Shown: piece by piece, positions 52,580-61,875 of the stretch
Position numbering within the stretch: position 1 is the stretch's first letter
Layout of the letters: each line of letters begins with the position of its first letter
Assembly: GCA_024276825.1 (NCBI GenBank)
Contig: JAJRWI010000033.1
Span: 1 to 64,000, forward strand
Direction of reading: 5' to 3'
DNA from: an archaeon
Lineage (GTDB): Archaea > Asgardarchaeota > Thorarchaeia > Thorarchaeales > Thorarchaeaceae
DNA: 64,000 bases
Translations under genes and position numbers: made by a program
Notes under the pieces: generated by a model
Seen by the model: the letters and a program-made list of their open reading frames with translations, nothing else
Told to the model about the DNA's origin: nothing
Databases searched by the model: none

Positions 52580-53611
52580 TTATTTTTCCTTTTTCTTCCA
52601 CATCGGTGGATAACGCCCTCGTTCCATGAAGACTCGTTCTGTCTTTGCAATGATTCCACTAGATATCTTTGCAATACGTTCACTTGTTTCCAAGGCCTTA
52701 GCGACCGCTATGGCCTCACCCTTTAGTGTCTTTATCACGACCAAGTCGTTCTTCTTTATCCCACTGCTTAAACTCACAACGCCATTAGCAGCCAAGTCAG
52801 CACCATGGCATATCGCATCGACCGCACTGTCACGAACATTGAGTTCCGGCAGGTGTTGGAGGGCAAATTCGATGGGTAGGAGATACTTCCGGAGCTCGGA
52901 CTCATCACCATCTTCTTTCCAGAAGTGATAGGCATCCTTCAGATCATAGAGAGAACATAGATAGTTGTTATCCTCCTTGAAGGGACCAACTCTGGTCCTC
53001 CTGAGTTCCCTCATGTTACCCCCAACACCAACTGCCTCACCAACATCGAAGCAGAGTTTCCGGATGTATGTCCCTGCTTGGCACCCCACACGAAACAGAA
53101 CAAGACGACCCTTAATCTCGAGTATGTCAATGTAGTAGATGGTCCTGACCCTGAGAACTCGTTTCACTGAGGACCTCAATGGGGGTCGCTGGTATATCTT
53201 GCCCACAAACTCAAACATCACCTCTCTTATCGTGTCCTCATTGACCCGTTCATGCAGCTCGAGAACGCAGACATATTCTTTTCCTGCAGGGAGTAATGCC
53301 TGCATCACCTTTGTGGCATTCTCAATCCCCATGGGTAGTACTCCAGTGACCCCAGGATCTAGTGTGCCCCCATGCCCCACACGTTTTGTGCCAAGAATTC
53401 TCCTGACCCAGGTAGCTACCTCATGGCTTGTCGGACCAGCAGGCTTGTCAAGGCAGAGGACAGAGTTCTTCATCAGATATTCTATGGGAAGATTGCTCAA
53501 ATCGCTGAAGCCAAATTCGGGATTAGTAGTATCATGTGTTCTTATGATTAGTTCTCTGGGTCTGTCCGAGGGGAGAATGGAAGGCACTGTGATCCCCCAT
53601 CTGTGATTCAC
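52580..53611 (-). CDS. cbf5: tRNA/rRNA pseudouridine synthase Cbf5
   Basis: Catalytic subunit of H/ACA RNPs and tRNA Psi55 synthase. NLDKP-type block LCLDKPAGPTSHEVATWVRRI, catalytic Asp in GHGGTLDPGVTGVLP, RPPLRSSVKR, AGTYIRKLCFDVGEAVG, and a C-terminal PUA domain (ICHGADLAANGVVSL). Full length at 343 residues with the archaeal N-terminal extension; GTG start at 53611. Part of the minus-strand unit eL34, cmk, eL14, cbf5, rnpB. Confidence 0.95.
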   Translation of the reverse strand: MNHRWGITVPSILPSDRPRELIIRTHDTTNPEFGFSDLSNLPIEYLMKNSVLCLDKPAGPTSHEVATWVRRILGTKRVGHGGTLDPGVTGVLPMGIENATKVMQALLPAGKEYVCVLELHERVNEDTIREVMFEFVGKIYQRPPLRSSVKRVLRVRTIYYIDILEIKGRLVLFRVGCQAGTYIRKLCFDVGEAVGVGGNMRELRRTRVGPFKEDNNYLCSLYDLKDAYHFWKEDGDESELRKYLLPIEFALQHLPELNVRDSAVDAICHGADLAANGVVSLSSGIKKNDLVVIKTLKGEAIAVAKALETSERIAKISSGIIAKTERVFMERGRYPPMWKKKEK

Positions 53612-53627
53612 AAGAGGAGACTGTTGC

Positions 53628-53909
53628 TCACTCGCTCAATCGAATCTTCGTCCTGAAGGTCTCTTCGAGGCCAGCCTCTTTGAGTGCCTTCTCCACAGAG
53701 TTGTCATCAGCGCCCTCTTTTATCGGGAGTGTTTTGTCAATGGGTTCAATATGACGAGTATTGACACGTCTTCGTCTGACACCACTGATATGCTTTGGGC
53801 CAGTGACGACAACGTACTTGCCATTCATCTTCTCTACAATAACACAGTAACTTCCAGCCTCTCGGCCCATGGTCTTAACACAGACTCTTCCAACTTCGAA
53901 TAATCTCAT
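53628..53909 (-). CDS. rpl14e: Ribosomal protein eL14
   Basis: Archaeal/eukaryotic large-subunit protein with a KOW-like N-terminal domain: LFEVGRVCVKTMGREAG, YCVIVEKMNGKYVVVTGPK, GVRRRRVNTRHIEP. Start ATG 53909 gives 93 residues, normal; the longer frame to 53957 is not conserved. Lies 16 bp upstream of cbf5. Confidence 0.9.
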   Translation of the reverse strand: MRLFEVGRVCVKTMGREAGSYCVIVEKMNGKYVVVTGPKHISGVRRRRVNTRHIEPIDKTLPIKEGADDNSVEKALKEAGLEETFRTKIRLSE

Positions 53910-54046
53910 ATTTTTACACCTCAACTCAACCGCAGTCAAACTGAACCAGCAAGTCACCTCAATGGCTCATCCTTTGGTAGTGAGAATGAGGTGTTCTCAG
54001 GCACTTTCAATATAGATATTCCGATTGGACGAGAACTCTGCAAGTA

Positions 54047-54598
54047 TTATGAGTCTGGCACCTTCTGCTCAAAGAATGTTTCAAGGGCAATGATCACAAT
54101 CCGCACTACACCCTCAAGGTCAAAAAGTTCTGTATTAATGATGAGGTCATAGATTGTCAGATCAGTGATGTCAATGTCATAAAACCGCTTGTATCGCTCG
54201 CGTTCACTTGCTTCACGCACAGTGGTTTCACGAAGAGCGTCTTCATATTGCACATCATCGCGACCTGCTATTCTCATTACCCGGACCTCCATCGGCGCGA
54301 CCAGCAGTATCTTAAAGTCAGCATGCTCTCCCGCCATCCATGCTGAGAGTTGCCCGTCAATTACAACATTGCCCTTGCTAGCTTCAGTCCTGAGTCGCTC
54401 ATCCAGTTCTCTGTCAATCTCATCATTCTCCTGTGCAATCTTACTGAACTCCTCAAGGCTGTATCCGCGTTCTCTAGCAATAGCCCTAAAAATCATCCCT
54501 GCAGAAACCCTTCTTAGACCAAAGTGCTGGGCAATCCTGTCAGCTACGGAACTCTTGCCTGTGCCATGTAGTCCGCTGATTGTGACTGTGCGTGGCAT
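54047..54598 (-). CDS. cmk: Archaeal cytidylate kinase
   Basis: Phosphorylates CMP and dCMP with ATP. P-loop TISGLHGTGKSSVADRIA, then GLRRVSAGMIFRAIARE, VIDGQLSAWMA and the lid region RERYKRFYDIDITDLTIYDLII. Length about 183 is right for the archaeal Cmk2 type. Start ATG 54598 preceded by GAGTG. In the common archaeal order next to eL14 and eL34. Confidence 0.9.
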   Translation of the reverse strand: MPRTVTISGLHGTGKSSVADRIAQHFGLRRVSAGMIFRAIARERGYSLEEFSKIAQENDEIDRELDERLRTEASKGNVVIDGQLSAWMAGEHADFKILLVAPMEVRVMRIAGRDDVQYEDALRETTVREASERERYKRFYDIDITDLTIYDLIINTELFDLEGVVRIVIIALETFFEQKVPDS

Positions 54599-54691
54599 AA
54601 TATTCACTCGTCAATAATTCCAACTTAAGAATTTAGTCATCAACCAATACTACTCAATCTACAGGTGAGCTGGGAAATGGCAGACTACAGT

Positions 54692-54961
54692 TTACAGTGC
54701 TCGGACCTTTCTGATGATACCACGCCTAACTGCTCTGGGACTAAGTTTTCCGCCATAGGGGCGATTAGGTCTCTTTGACGAACGGCTTGCCTTTCGATTC
54801 AGGCCATGCTTTGCCCTCTTGGGCAGGGATATCCTCGAGCCGGTTTCTGGACAGACACCTTCGGCCCGGTAATACTTCTGACGGTGCATAACAAGGCGTC
54901 CACCTGGGGTCTTCACTAGTCTGTTTGCTCTTCCTCTTGTCAGTTGTCCCGGTCGAGGCAT
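54692..54961 (-). CDS. rpl34e: Ribosomal protein eL34
   Basis: Zinc-ribbon-derived large-subunit protein; basic throughout (MPRPGQLTRGRANRLVKTPGG, KHGLNRKASRSSKRPNRPYG, SPRAVRRGIIRK). Only one of the usual Cys residues is evident (GVCPETGSRI), so the zinc site seems lost. Lies between the Ylp1-like membrane gene and cmk. Confidence 0.9.
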   Translation of the reverse strand: MPRPGQLTRGRANRLVKTPGGRLVMHRQKYYRAEGVCPETGSRISLPKRAKHGLNRKASRSSKRPNRPYGGKLSPRAVRRGIIRKVRAL

Positions 54962-55030
54962 TTACATCAACTCATCTCTATTGTTCTTACTGGACTCGGA
55001 ATGATTCTCTTTTAAGGAAAGCGGTAAGTG

Positions 55031-55603
55031 TCATGTCATTATCTGGACACCTTGTATCCTCTGAAGTATCTGACCAAGGCCAAGACCTACCAGAAAATAG
55101 AATGGCCAGAACCAGAGACCAAACCCACCAGACACAGGTACTCCTATGAAGCCCTCAAGGAAGGGGAGCAATTTGTGCACATTGAATGGGATTATGGCAA
55201 CAATAGTATCGCTGAGTCCCGTTGGAGACGATGGATTGACATATGTATAGAAGGTCCGCAACCATGAGAACACCAGCACAAATGGTATGAAGAAGAACAT
55301 CATTGGCTTGCAACGAGCGGTGAGCATCTCTCGCTGAATACGATCAATGTAGGGCTTTCGTCTCTTAACCTTTCTGAGGAGTTTCTCATTGCCTGTTTCG
55401 TTTGCCTTTTTCTGTAGTGCCTGAAACTGCTTGATTTCAACCTGATAACGGCGTAGTCTTCGTATGTCCGAGAATCGCTTCATAGCAAGATTGCTGATGC
55501 TAGATATCGTCAACGACACCAATACGACAAATACTGTTGCGCCAGGAGGCTGCTTGATTGCATCCATCAACCAGATAAAGAACAGTGTGACGATATCCTG
55601 CAT
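55031..55603 (-). CDS. DUF106/Ylp1 membrane insertase-like protein (Oxa1/EMC3 superfamily)
   Basis: Three membrane helices: an N-terminal one (GATVFVVLVSLTISSISNLA), one around MMFFFIPFVLVFSWLRTFYTY, and the last (FGLWFWPFYFLVGLGLGQILQ). Between the first two is a charged coiled coil (RRLRRYQVEIKQFQALQKK, KVKRRKPYIDRIQREM). This is the archaeal YidC-like layout related to EMC3, GET1 and TMCO1, which insert membrane proteins co-translationally. Position beside ribosomal-protein genes and adkA is the conserved archaeal arrangement downstream of secY. Confidence 0.85.
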   Translation of the reverse strand: MQDIVTLFFIWLMDAIKQPPGATVFVVLVSLTISSISNLAMKRFSDIRRLRRYQVEIKQFQALQKKANETGNEKLLRKVKRRKPYIDRIQREMLTARCKPMMFFFIPFVLVFSWLRTFYTYVNPSSPTGLSDTIVAIIPFNVHKLLPFLEGFIGVPVSGGFGLWFWPFYFLVGLGLGQILQRIQGVQIMT

Positions 55604-55609
55604 GTTTTT

Positions 55610-56200
55610 TCACTCCATGATTGATTCAGCAAGTTGTGCTGCTGCCTCTTCTACTTTGCCCTCCCTGTTTAATATCCTTCGGACAGTGGCTCCTGTGAGG
55701 GTGCCAGCCGCAGCCGCAGCGGCCCGACACATCTCCTGATGAATTCTAATCTCGTCAGTCATTTGTTCGTCTCGTGCGCGGGTTTCATCGGATGCTCTTC
55801 TGCTCGCAATGTTCTCGGGATTTGCCTCAACAAGTATGATTGTCTTTGGCTGAATTGCCTTTACAACCCATTCAGGAAGACCTATCAGATAACCATTCTT
55901 TGTGAGGATGAGTGTATGAGTGTCAACAATTACACGAGTGCTCTTGCTCTTCTCAGCAATTGATTCTCCAGCAATCCTCTGGATCTCCCTCTGCTGTGCA
56001 GTAGGCATCTTTCGCATCTCATCACGGTCCTTCACAAGACCTCTTTTTGATGCCACCTCAAACATCTCGGTACCAAAGTTTAGGACCAGCACATCCTCGC
56101 CATGCCTCTCCTTGACTATCTCAACGGCGGTGTTGATCACAGTGGTCTTTCCAACTCCAGGGATTCCTGTGACAATGACTACATTTCTTGGCTCACTCAT
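55610..56200 (-). CDS. adkA: Archaeal adenylate kinase
   Basis: Catalyses AMP + ATP to 2 ADP. P-loop VIVTGIPGVGKTTVINTA, LNFGTEMFEVASKRGLVKDRDEMRKM, VIVDTHTLILTKNGYLIGLP, PKTIILVEANPENIASRR. Length matches AdkA. Start ATG 56200 follows GGAG; ATG 56215 is an alternative. First gene of the minus-strand unit adkA, Ylp1-like, eL34, cmk, eL14, cbf5, rnpB. Confidence 0.95.
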   Translation of the reverse strand: MSEPRNVVIVTGIPGVGKTTVINTAVEIVKERHGEDVLVLNFGTEMFEVASKRGLVKDRDEMRKMPTAQQREIQRIAGESIAEKSKSTRVIVDTHTLILTKNGYLIGLPEWVVKAIQPKTIILVEANPENIASRRASDETRARDEQMTDEIRIHQEMCRAAAAAAGTLTGATVRRILNREGKVEEAAAQLAESIME

Positions 56201-56478
56201 TATGCCTGTCTCCATGAAACTAACGAGATTTGTTCAATTCCATCCTGAGCGCTTTATATGTCATTCTGTTGAACCGACTTGCCATTGTGTGTAATCGTTC
56301 TCTCCAAATAGTGCCCCTGCATCGCTTTCTGTAAGATTGGCCAATAAACTCCTTCTGAATTACCTGGTCTAAACTCTAGACTAATGTAAAAATGTGGGAT
56401 ATGTTATTTTGATTGAGATGACCAAATACTAATGACCCAGAAGACCAATCCCTCTGGCATGTCATATATAGGCAGATC

Positions 56479-58245
56479 GTGGTTGGAGTGCTCATCGCAT
56501 TGTTCATCGGATCTGCAATTATTCTTATCACTCCACAGAACTTCGTGTTTGGCTCCGTTTCAGAGGGTGACGAGGTATCGAGAACAACTGGCCATTCTCT
56601 CCATGACCTTGGACTTGCAGGAGATGATATTTTCACGCTCCTCGATACCTCGAACCTCACCTCCAGAGCTGGCTGGCTAACAAAAGTCACACTGGACAAT
56701 GATTATGGAGTAAATGCCATGCAAGAGATCAATGGGCTGAACATAGACGGTGCTGGAGCATGGATTAATCTCTATTATTACTTAAACATCAATGTTGAAG
56801 ACTATGACACACTCAACTTCACTCTGTCAGTAGAGTCTGTTCAGGACGAGTTCATTCTTGAAATGAACGCCTACTTTAGACTATTATGGTTGGGCTCCTT
56901 AAAGGCGGAGAACAGGACGAATATTGAACATGCTGGCCAACAAACACTCACCTTGAATGTATCTATGGACTGGCTTCGAAACAGCACCAGTAGTTGGATT
57001 ACTCAAGTGCGTTTTGAGATCTGGCTTCATCTAGAAACCTATTCTTCTCCGGTCATAAGACATGCTACTGCAACTGCATCATCTTCAAGACTCCTTTTCC
57101 CCCTCCTGATCGACTTTCAAGACCTCTCTGAGAACAGCATCTACGACCAACCCGAAACACGCTATCTCATAAGGGATCCCCTCATCAACATCACTAGTAT
57201 CTCTGGCAATGAAACAGGACTTCTCATACAGTGGACTAATAATGAACTGATATTCCTGCCTTCTGGAAACTATTCAATCAGCTATGGCTGGCTCAAGTTG
57301 CACATTTACAACTCCAAGACTCATATGAACTATACACATGTCGACTCTTTCGCATTGACTCTGGATGCAGCTGGGAGATTTATGGAAATACGCCCTCCAA
57401 TAACACGAATTGACCTCGATATCAATGAGGGCATTCTGTTCAGCATTTTCTTCGAAGATCCCTATTCTTCATCAATTGATTTCATCTATTACATCAACAA
57501 CTATGTGGCACATTCTAAATCAGCGTTCTATATCCCTGACATGTATGCCACAATACGGGTTGAGATCACACTCAAAATACCTCAATATCCCTCTCTCGCA
57601 AGGACTATTGATATTGATGAGTCCCATGACTTGATACTTCATTCTCGATTCCCTTATCACCCTGTCCTTGATCTTTTAGTTTCATTCCATGTGAGTCTTC
57701 GAAAGGCAATGAAACCATTCGCTCCAACAGGTTGGACTTGCAGAGAACGCCTTCTGCCAACATTATTGATGTTCATAAGCTACATACTTCCCTGGGCAGC
57801 CTCTGAACAGGTGGTTTCCAGCAACATTGGTGTGATCAATTTCTCGAGAATCTACTTCCTTCCCGCTGGTATTGAGATTCTGAAAAACGAACAAGGATCC
57901 GCTATTGCTTCTATTCTAGGTATCAGCAATCCATAGTCAGACTCGCCTCTCAACATCTGGGACATGTTCGGTCTGATTTCCGTTGTGGCAATGCTTTTTT
58001 GAATACCTATACTGATAATGCTTGTCAACCTGCTTAACGGCTCGTCAATTGACTCTGGACTGACAACGCTTCTCTCATTTGGAACTCCTGGAACAGCTGC
58101 TATTCTGACTGCAGTTTCCTTTGCAAGTTTCATTGTTCTCTATGGTGTGATACCTACAATCCTCTCATTTGCCATTGTCATCTGGAGGTCCTTGGCCCAG
58201 ACAAAGAAATTGAAGACTCTCCACAAGAAACTGAGCCGCAACTGA
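56479..58245 (+). pseudogene. Extracytoplasmic membrane protein with two in-frame stops
   Basis: GTG 56479 opens with a hydrophobic helix (VLIALFIGSAIILITP). About 420 beta-rich residues with many Asn-X-Ser/Thr sites follow, then a basic segment (LRKAMKPFAPTGWTCRERLLP) and a hydrophobic helix. The frame meets TAG at 57934-57936 but goes on in the same frame as SDSPLNIWDMFGLISVVAMLF, meets TGA at 58000-58002, and continues as IPILIMLVNLL to a stop at 58245, adding two or three good membrane helices. The tail is too protein-like to be chance, so the gene appears broken by two stops, or these codons are base errors or read through. No family recognised. Confidence 0.6.
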
Positions 58246-58282
58246 GGTGCAATCATTTATGTCATTACACGCTATCAAGTAG

Positions 58283-58894
58283 TTGATGATGATGAACAAG
58301 ATTGACTTCAAGAAAACCCTCAAGGAACTCTATCTGCCTCCAAGGAGGCCCGTGCTCGTGGATGTTCCCGAGATGCAGTTCCTCATGATCGACGGTGCAG
58401 GACCGCCCGAGAATGAAGAGTACCAGTCCGCCATTCAGATTCTCTATGGGGTCTCATTTCCTATGAAGTTCAAGCTCAAAAAAGCTGGTGTTGTGGACTA
58501 TACGGTCCCCCCTCTTGAAGGCCTTTGGTGGGTTGAGGCCTCTGACACCTTTGACATCTCTCAGCGTGATGATTGGCGATGGACTGCAATGATAATGCAG
58601 CCAGAACAGGTCACACAAGACCTCGTCATTGAAACAATCGAGGAGGTCGAAGAGAAAAAGGGAATTGAGATTCAAAACCGCCTGCGACTGGAAACATTTC
58701 ATGAGGGGCGCTCAGCACAGATCATGCACATTGGCCCTTACAGTGCTGAAGGACCGACTATCCAGAAACTCCACGACTTCATTGAGGCTGAAGGTCTCTC
58801 ACCTAGGGGAAAACATCATGAGATATACCTCAGTGATCCTCGCCGTGCCGCTCCTGATAGACTTAAGACTGTGATTAGACAGCCAGTTTCATAG
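58283..58894 (+). CDS. GyrI-like small-molecule-binding protein
   Basis: A 203-residue single-domain protein: KTLKELYLPPRRPVLVDVPE, QFLMIDGAGPPENEEYQSAI, PLEGLWWVEASD and RSAQIMHIGPYSAEGPTIQKL are hallmarks of the GyrI-like/SHS2 ligand-binding group. Such proteins bind or hydrolyse diverse cyclic ligands. No DNA-binding domain is attached. Four ATG codons cluster at the start; 58283 or 58286-58292 are all possible. Confidence 0.8.
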   Translation: MMMMNKIDFKKTLKELYLPPRRPVLVDVPEMQFLMIDGAGPPENEEYQSAIQILYGVSFPMKFKLKKAGVVDYTVPPLEGLWWVEASDTFDISQRDDWRWTAMIMQPEQVTQDLVIETIEEVEEKKGIEIQNRLRLETFHEGRSAQIMHIGPYSAEGPTIQKLHDFIEAEGLSPRGKHHEIYLSDPRRAAPDRLKTVIRQPVS

Positions 58895-58989
58895 TTGGAT
58901 AGCAATCAAAAGAACATCTAATGATATACAGTAAAATTGAGGGGGGGTTAAATAGTCTCATCAGAGATCAAAGTCTGAAATGTGCCCAG

Positions 58990-59142
58990 TGCCATTCCTG
59001 GGTGGACGGGACTGAGATGTCCAAGAATGTCCAATTTACAATGAACGGCACAGACAATATGAAACCACCCTGTGTGAGCACGACGACCCCGCCGTGGTAG
59101 GAAATGCAGAAACCCCCATTGTGTCTGAATATAATGCGACCG
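58990..59142 (+). pseudogene. TnpB C-terminal tail remnant (copy 2)
   Basis: The stretch GACGACCCCGCCGTGG (59082-59097) nearly matches GATCATGACCCTGCCGTGG of the resident tnpB tail (46836-46854). Read in frame it gives LCEHDDPAV against FCEKTDLSDHDPAV. Further matches follow up to the RNA element at 59143, but with frameshifts and stops. Only the tail survives; nothing corresponding to the nuclease core is present. Confidence 0.55.
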
Positions 59143-59308
59143 GGACAACATAGGGAGAAGGAGGCCAGGTCCCTGTTCATGAGTACAAAGCCCCTGCGAA
59201 CACCGATGTTTCGGTGGGTGGTGACATCTGCAGGGGAAGGGCTGAACGCATGAGTCCTGTTCAGACGAGTTCATCAAGTGACAAGTCTGAACAAGATTAG
59301 GTTGTCGG
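59143..59308 (+). ncRNA. Solo TnpB guide-RNA scaffold-like element, copy 2
   Basis: Aligns along its whole length with 28042-28210 and with 46909-47070. Pairing: ACAAC/GTTGT, GGCC/GGCT, CCCCTGC/GCAGGGG enclosing CACCGA-TGTT-TCGGTG and GGTG-GTGA-CATC (GNRA loop), then GTTCAGAC/GTCTGAAC. Compared with copy 1, A-T becomes G-C in one hairpin and C becomes T opposite G in two others, so pairing is preserved. Lies just downstream of the actin gene on the opposite strand. Confidence 0.65.
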
Positions 59309-59320
59309 AAAAATAAGAAT

Positions 59321-59346
59321 GAAGGAAGGCTCACAGCCTTTCCTTC
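59321..59346 (-). terminator. Hairpin terminator of the actin gene
   Basis: GAAGGAAGGCT, CAC, AGCCTTTCCTTC pair almost perfectly. On the minus strand the stem is followed by ATTCTTATTTTTCC, giving a T-run. It separates actin from the omega-RNA-like element. Confidence 0.6.
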
Positions 59347-59359
59347 TTGTTCTACTAGA

Positions 59360-60499
59360 CTAGATACACCTGTGTATGACTTCAGGGCCCGCTTCCTCGA
59401 ACTCCTTGCGAGTCACCCACATCTTCTGGAATGTCTTAAGTGACGCGATGATGGAGCCGCCAATCCAGACGCTGTACTGGCGTTCTGGTGGAGCGATGAT
59501 GCGGACCTCGATGTTTTCGGGTACGAGTTCGGTGATCTCCTTGTGGAGTCTCTCCTTGAGGCCTGGGAACATAGTGGAGCCTCCTGAGAGGACGATGTTT
59601 GCGTAGAGATCACGTCGCAGGTCGACATCACAGTCCTTGATTGCCTGAACGATGTGTTCGTCGAGTGGGACGGTGTCGAGTCCAATGGCACTGGGGTTGA
59701 AGAACAATTCAGGTGCCTGGAACCTCTCTGCGCCTACAGTGATGACCTCACCATCGGGCATCATATAGGGTCTGTCGACGCCTGCCTTGTCAGCGACGGT
59801 CTGCTCTCTCTCGGGGTCAAGAGCCACGTAGCAGAGTTTCTCCTTGATGTCTCTGACGATCTCTTTCTCAGCACCGCTGACGAAGCTCTTACCTCTCTGA
59901 CGCAGGAGTCTTCGGAGGTACTCGGTAATATCGCGTCCTGCGAGATCGATTCTCTTGATAGCGTGGGAGATAGCGAACCCCTCATAGATGGGTACGATGT
60001 GAGTAACACCATCACCAGAGTCAATGACCAGGCCAGTGGTTCTTCCTGACGCATATAGCGACATGACTGCCTGGGTAGCAACATACACTGCAGGCACATT
60101 GAACTGATCAAACATCACAGAGGCCATACGTTCTCTATTTTCTCTTGGGTTGTACGGTGCCTCAGTCAATAGGACTGGGTTCTCGCTGGGGTCAACCTTG
60201 AGGTCGTTATAAAAAGTGTAAGACCAAATCTTCTCAATTGCGTCCCAGTCGTCAATCTTTCCATGTGTGATTGGATAGACGAGCTTCAAAACACCTCTGA
60301 GATTGATGGCCTCCTCACCGATATAGTAATCACGTGTGTAGTGATCAACATCAGTCATAATGCTCTCATAACGTGGATAACCAATCAGTGTGGGCCATAC
60401 GGACCGGGGCTGGTCTTCACCTGCATAGCCATTTTTGCTAAGCCCTGTACCATTGTCAATGACTACAGGCTTCGCAGCTAGAAATTCATCTTCAGCCAT
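59360..60499 (-). CDS. Asgard actin
   Basis: A 379-residue actin, close to eukaryotic length. Phosphate loop 1 is [20 protein letters not shown], loop 2 [17 protein letters not shown], adenosine motif [15 protein letters not shown]. The C-terminus [20 protein letters not shown] closely parallels the eukaryotic WxxxxEYxExGPxxVHRKCF ending. The ATP-dependent filaments of Asgard actins are regulated by profilins and gelsolins; a two-domain gelsolin is encoded at 40.4 kb. Transcribed from its own promoter. The D-loop region ([13 protein letters not shown]) differs from conventional actin. Confidence 0.95.
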   Translation of the reverse strand: MAEDEFLAAKPVVIDNGTGLSKNGYAGEDQPRSVWPTLIGYPRYESIMTDVDHYTRDYYIGEEAINLRGVLKLVYPITHGKIDDWDAIEKIWSYTFYNDLKVDPSENPVLLTEAPYNPRENRERMASVMFDQFNVPAVYVATQAVMSLYASGRTTGLVIDSGDGVTHIVPIYEGFAISHAIKRIDLAGRDITEYLRRLLRQRGKSFVSGAEKEIVRDIKEKLCYVALDPEREQTVADKAGVDRPYMMPDGEVITVGAERFQAPELFFNPSAIGLDTVPLDEHIVQAIKDCDVDLRRDLYANIVLSGGSTMFPGLKERLHKEITELVPENIEVRIIAPPERQYSVWIGGSIIASLKTFQKMWVTRKEFEEAGPEVIHRCI

Positions 60500-60567
60500 T
60501 TTTATCAGTCTCCTGTTGTTTATGGGAAAGTATTATGGAGTCCTTGTGCTAATACATTCTTACATAT

Positions 60568-60578
60568 CGTATTTAAGC
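60568..60578 (-). promoter_or_regulatory. TATA box of the actin gene
   Basis: On the minus strand GCTTAAATACG is a strong archaeal TATA element about 70 bp before the start codon, predicting a leader of roughly 45 nt. Confidence 0.5.
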
Positions 60579-61077
60579 ATTGTCTGTTTTTCTCGATTAT
60601 TTAAACGCATATAATATAAATATTTTAATTTAAAGTCATGACTATTCACACGTGCCAAAAACAGCGTCAATTTGTCATTTCTCGCATGAATTTTGATAGC
60701 TAATACGGTGATACATTCTAGATATTACATCGCAATCATTCATAGATTATTATTGTATATGTCTAATTTATTTTGTTTTTCTGGGTCCACCAAAAACTGC
60801 CGAATTTATGCGTATTTCGGCGATTTACGTGGGTCTTAATCCATAATCATAATTAGTCATAATCGTATTGGCCCAGAGCGGAGAGTTTTGGATCAATATC
60901 ACAGTATATCCGTTCACGCAATCTATTCATAATGTTCCAAAGTGATATACCTCCGAATCTTCAAAATTCGTGGGCTAGACACGAAATCTGCAGAATGCTT
61001 GAAACAAGAATTATTAAAAAGAGAAGAGTTAGAATCCTATTAATAAATATAATTCAAGTATATTTTGCATCAAATAA
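60579..61077. other. AT-rich gap between actin and the wHTH/CARF-like operon
   Basis: No gene is seen. It contains a second AT-rich core (ATATAATATAAATATT around 60610), an exact inverted repeat GCCGAA/TTCGGC (60799-60804 and 60816-60821) flanked by CCAC/GTGG, and repeated ATAATCATAATTAGTCATAATC (in two pieces, near 60842-60865). These could be operators for either divergent gene. Confidence 0.4.
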
Positions 61078-61086
61078 GTGAGGACA

Positions 61087-61875
61087 ATGTTCTGGCAGAC
61101 CCCTGATGAGATAATACGACAAGAGGTTGAGAGTGTTCCTGTCCGAAAGATAATACTTGACCAGCTGGAGGGCGGACCCAAAACGGGCAGTGAACTGCGA
61201 GAGAGTATCAGAAAGGACCTTGCAGCCCGGTCTGTTAGAGATGCGAGAGGCCGGGTGCGTGCTGACATGATCCGTGTGACGGACCCTAAACTGTATTTCA
61301 ACACGAAGCATCTTGAAAGCATCGGAATAATAGCAAGCAAGAAGGTATCACAGCAAAGGATTTACAGGCTCAAACCAAAAGCGATACATCCAGTAAGAAG
61401 GGTGATTGGTGCCACGAGACCGAAGATACTGCTGACATCAATTGAGAAACCTGAGGAACAGCGTCAGTTTGCGAACTGGTTGAACAGAGAACGAGTTCTC
61501 AGACCAAAGTTTGTTCGAGTGTTTGTTGAGGAGCATTTCAGTCGCGGTTCAAGACGTCTTGAAACTTTCATGGCTCTCGAGCCCAGAAGGCGTTGGGAGA
61601 TGACCTGGCATGACCTGCCATTAGAAGTGGCAGGCGACAGTGAGGGAAATGTCCGTGGCGATCTGAAGGCCACATATGAAGAGATTGAGAAGGTGATTCT
61701 AGACGACATCGACGAGTTCGACCTGATTGTCGACCTCTCACGAGGACCACCTCTGATTCTTCTAGCATTGACTCTATTAGCATATGAATACTCGCTGGCA
61801 GCAATTCATGCGAGGAAATATGAGGGTGAAGACACTGAGGTCATCCACATCTTTCCTTGGGAGCGATGGCAATGA
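61087..61875 (+). CDS. Winged-helix regulator with CARF-like C-terminal domain
   Basis: ATG 61087 is preferred over GTG 61078. The N-terminal 105 residues are a winged helix (VPVRKIILDQLEGGPKTGSELR, FNTKHLESIGIIASKK). The C-terminal 150 residues begin TRPKILLTSIEKPEEQRQFA and end FDLIVDLSRGPPLILLALTLLA then a YEYSLAAIHARKY strand. This is a Rossmann-like outline with the Asp..Gly-Pro-x-(I/L) helix start seen in CARF domains, which bind cyclic oligoadenylates in type III CRISPR systems. Exact CARF residues cannot be verified by eye. Its stop overlaps the start of an RNase III-like gene (ATGA at 61872-61875), so the two are translated together. No CRISPR array is present in the window. Confidence 0.55.
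   Translation: MFWQTPDEIIRQEVESVPVRKIILDQLEGGPKTGSELRESIRKDLAARSVRDARGRVRADMIRVTDPKLYFNTKHLESIGIIASKKVSQQRIYRLKPKAIHPVRRVIGATRPKILLTSIEKPEEQRQFANWLNRERVLRPKFVRVFVEEHFSRGSRRLETFMALEPRRRWEMTWHDLPLEVAGDSEGNVRGDLKATYEEIEKVILDDIDEFDLIVDLSRGPPLILLALTLLAYEYSLAAIHARKYEGEDTEVIHIFPWERWQ

Noticed and set aside
52187..52726. Plus-strand 179-codon open frame (and a 123-codon minus frame) over 52.2-52.7 kb
   Set aside because: They overlap the RNase P RNA and part of cbf5; the RNA has matching ends and conserved blocks, while the frames match nothing.
59101..59160. Zinc-finger-like reading (CRNPHC..CDRDN) suggesting a TnpB RuvC-III region in copy 2
   Set aside because: It requires two stops within ten codons and lies where the resident TnpB has its tail, not its zinc finger. 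Considered chance.
61078..61086. GTG 61078 as the start of the wHTH/CARF-like gene
   Set aside because: ATG three codons later is the stronger codon and adds no loss; no ribosome-binding signal favours GTG.
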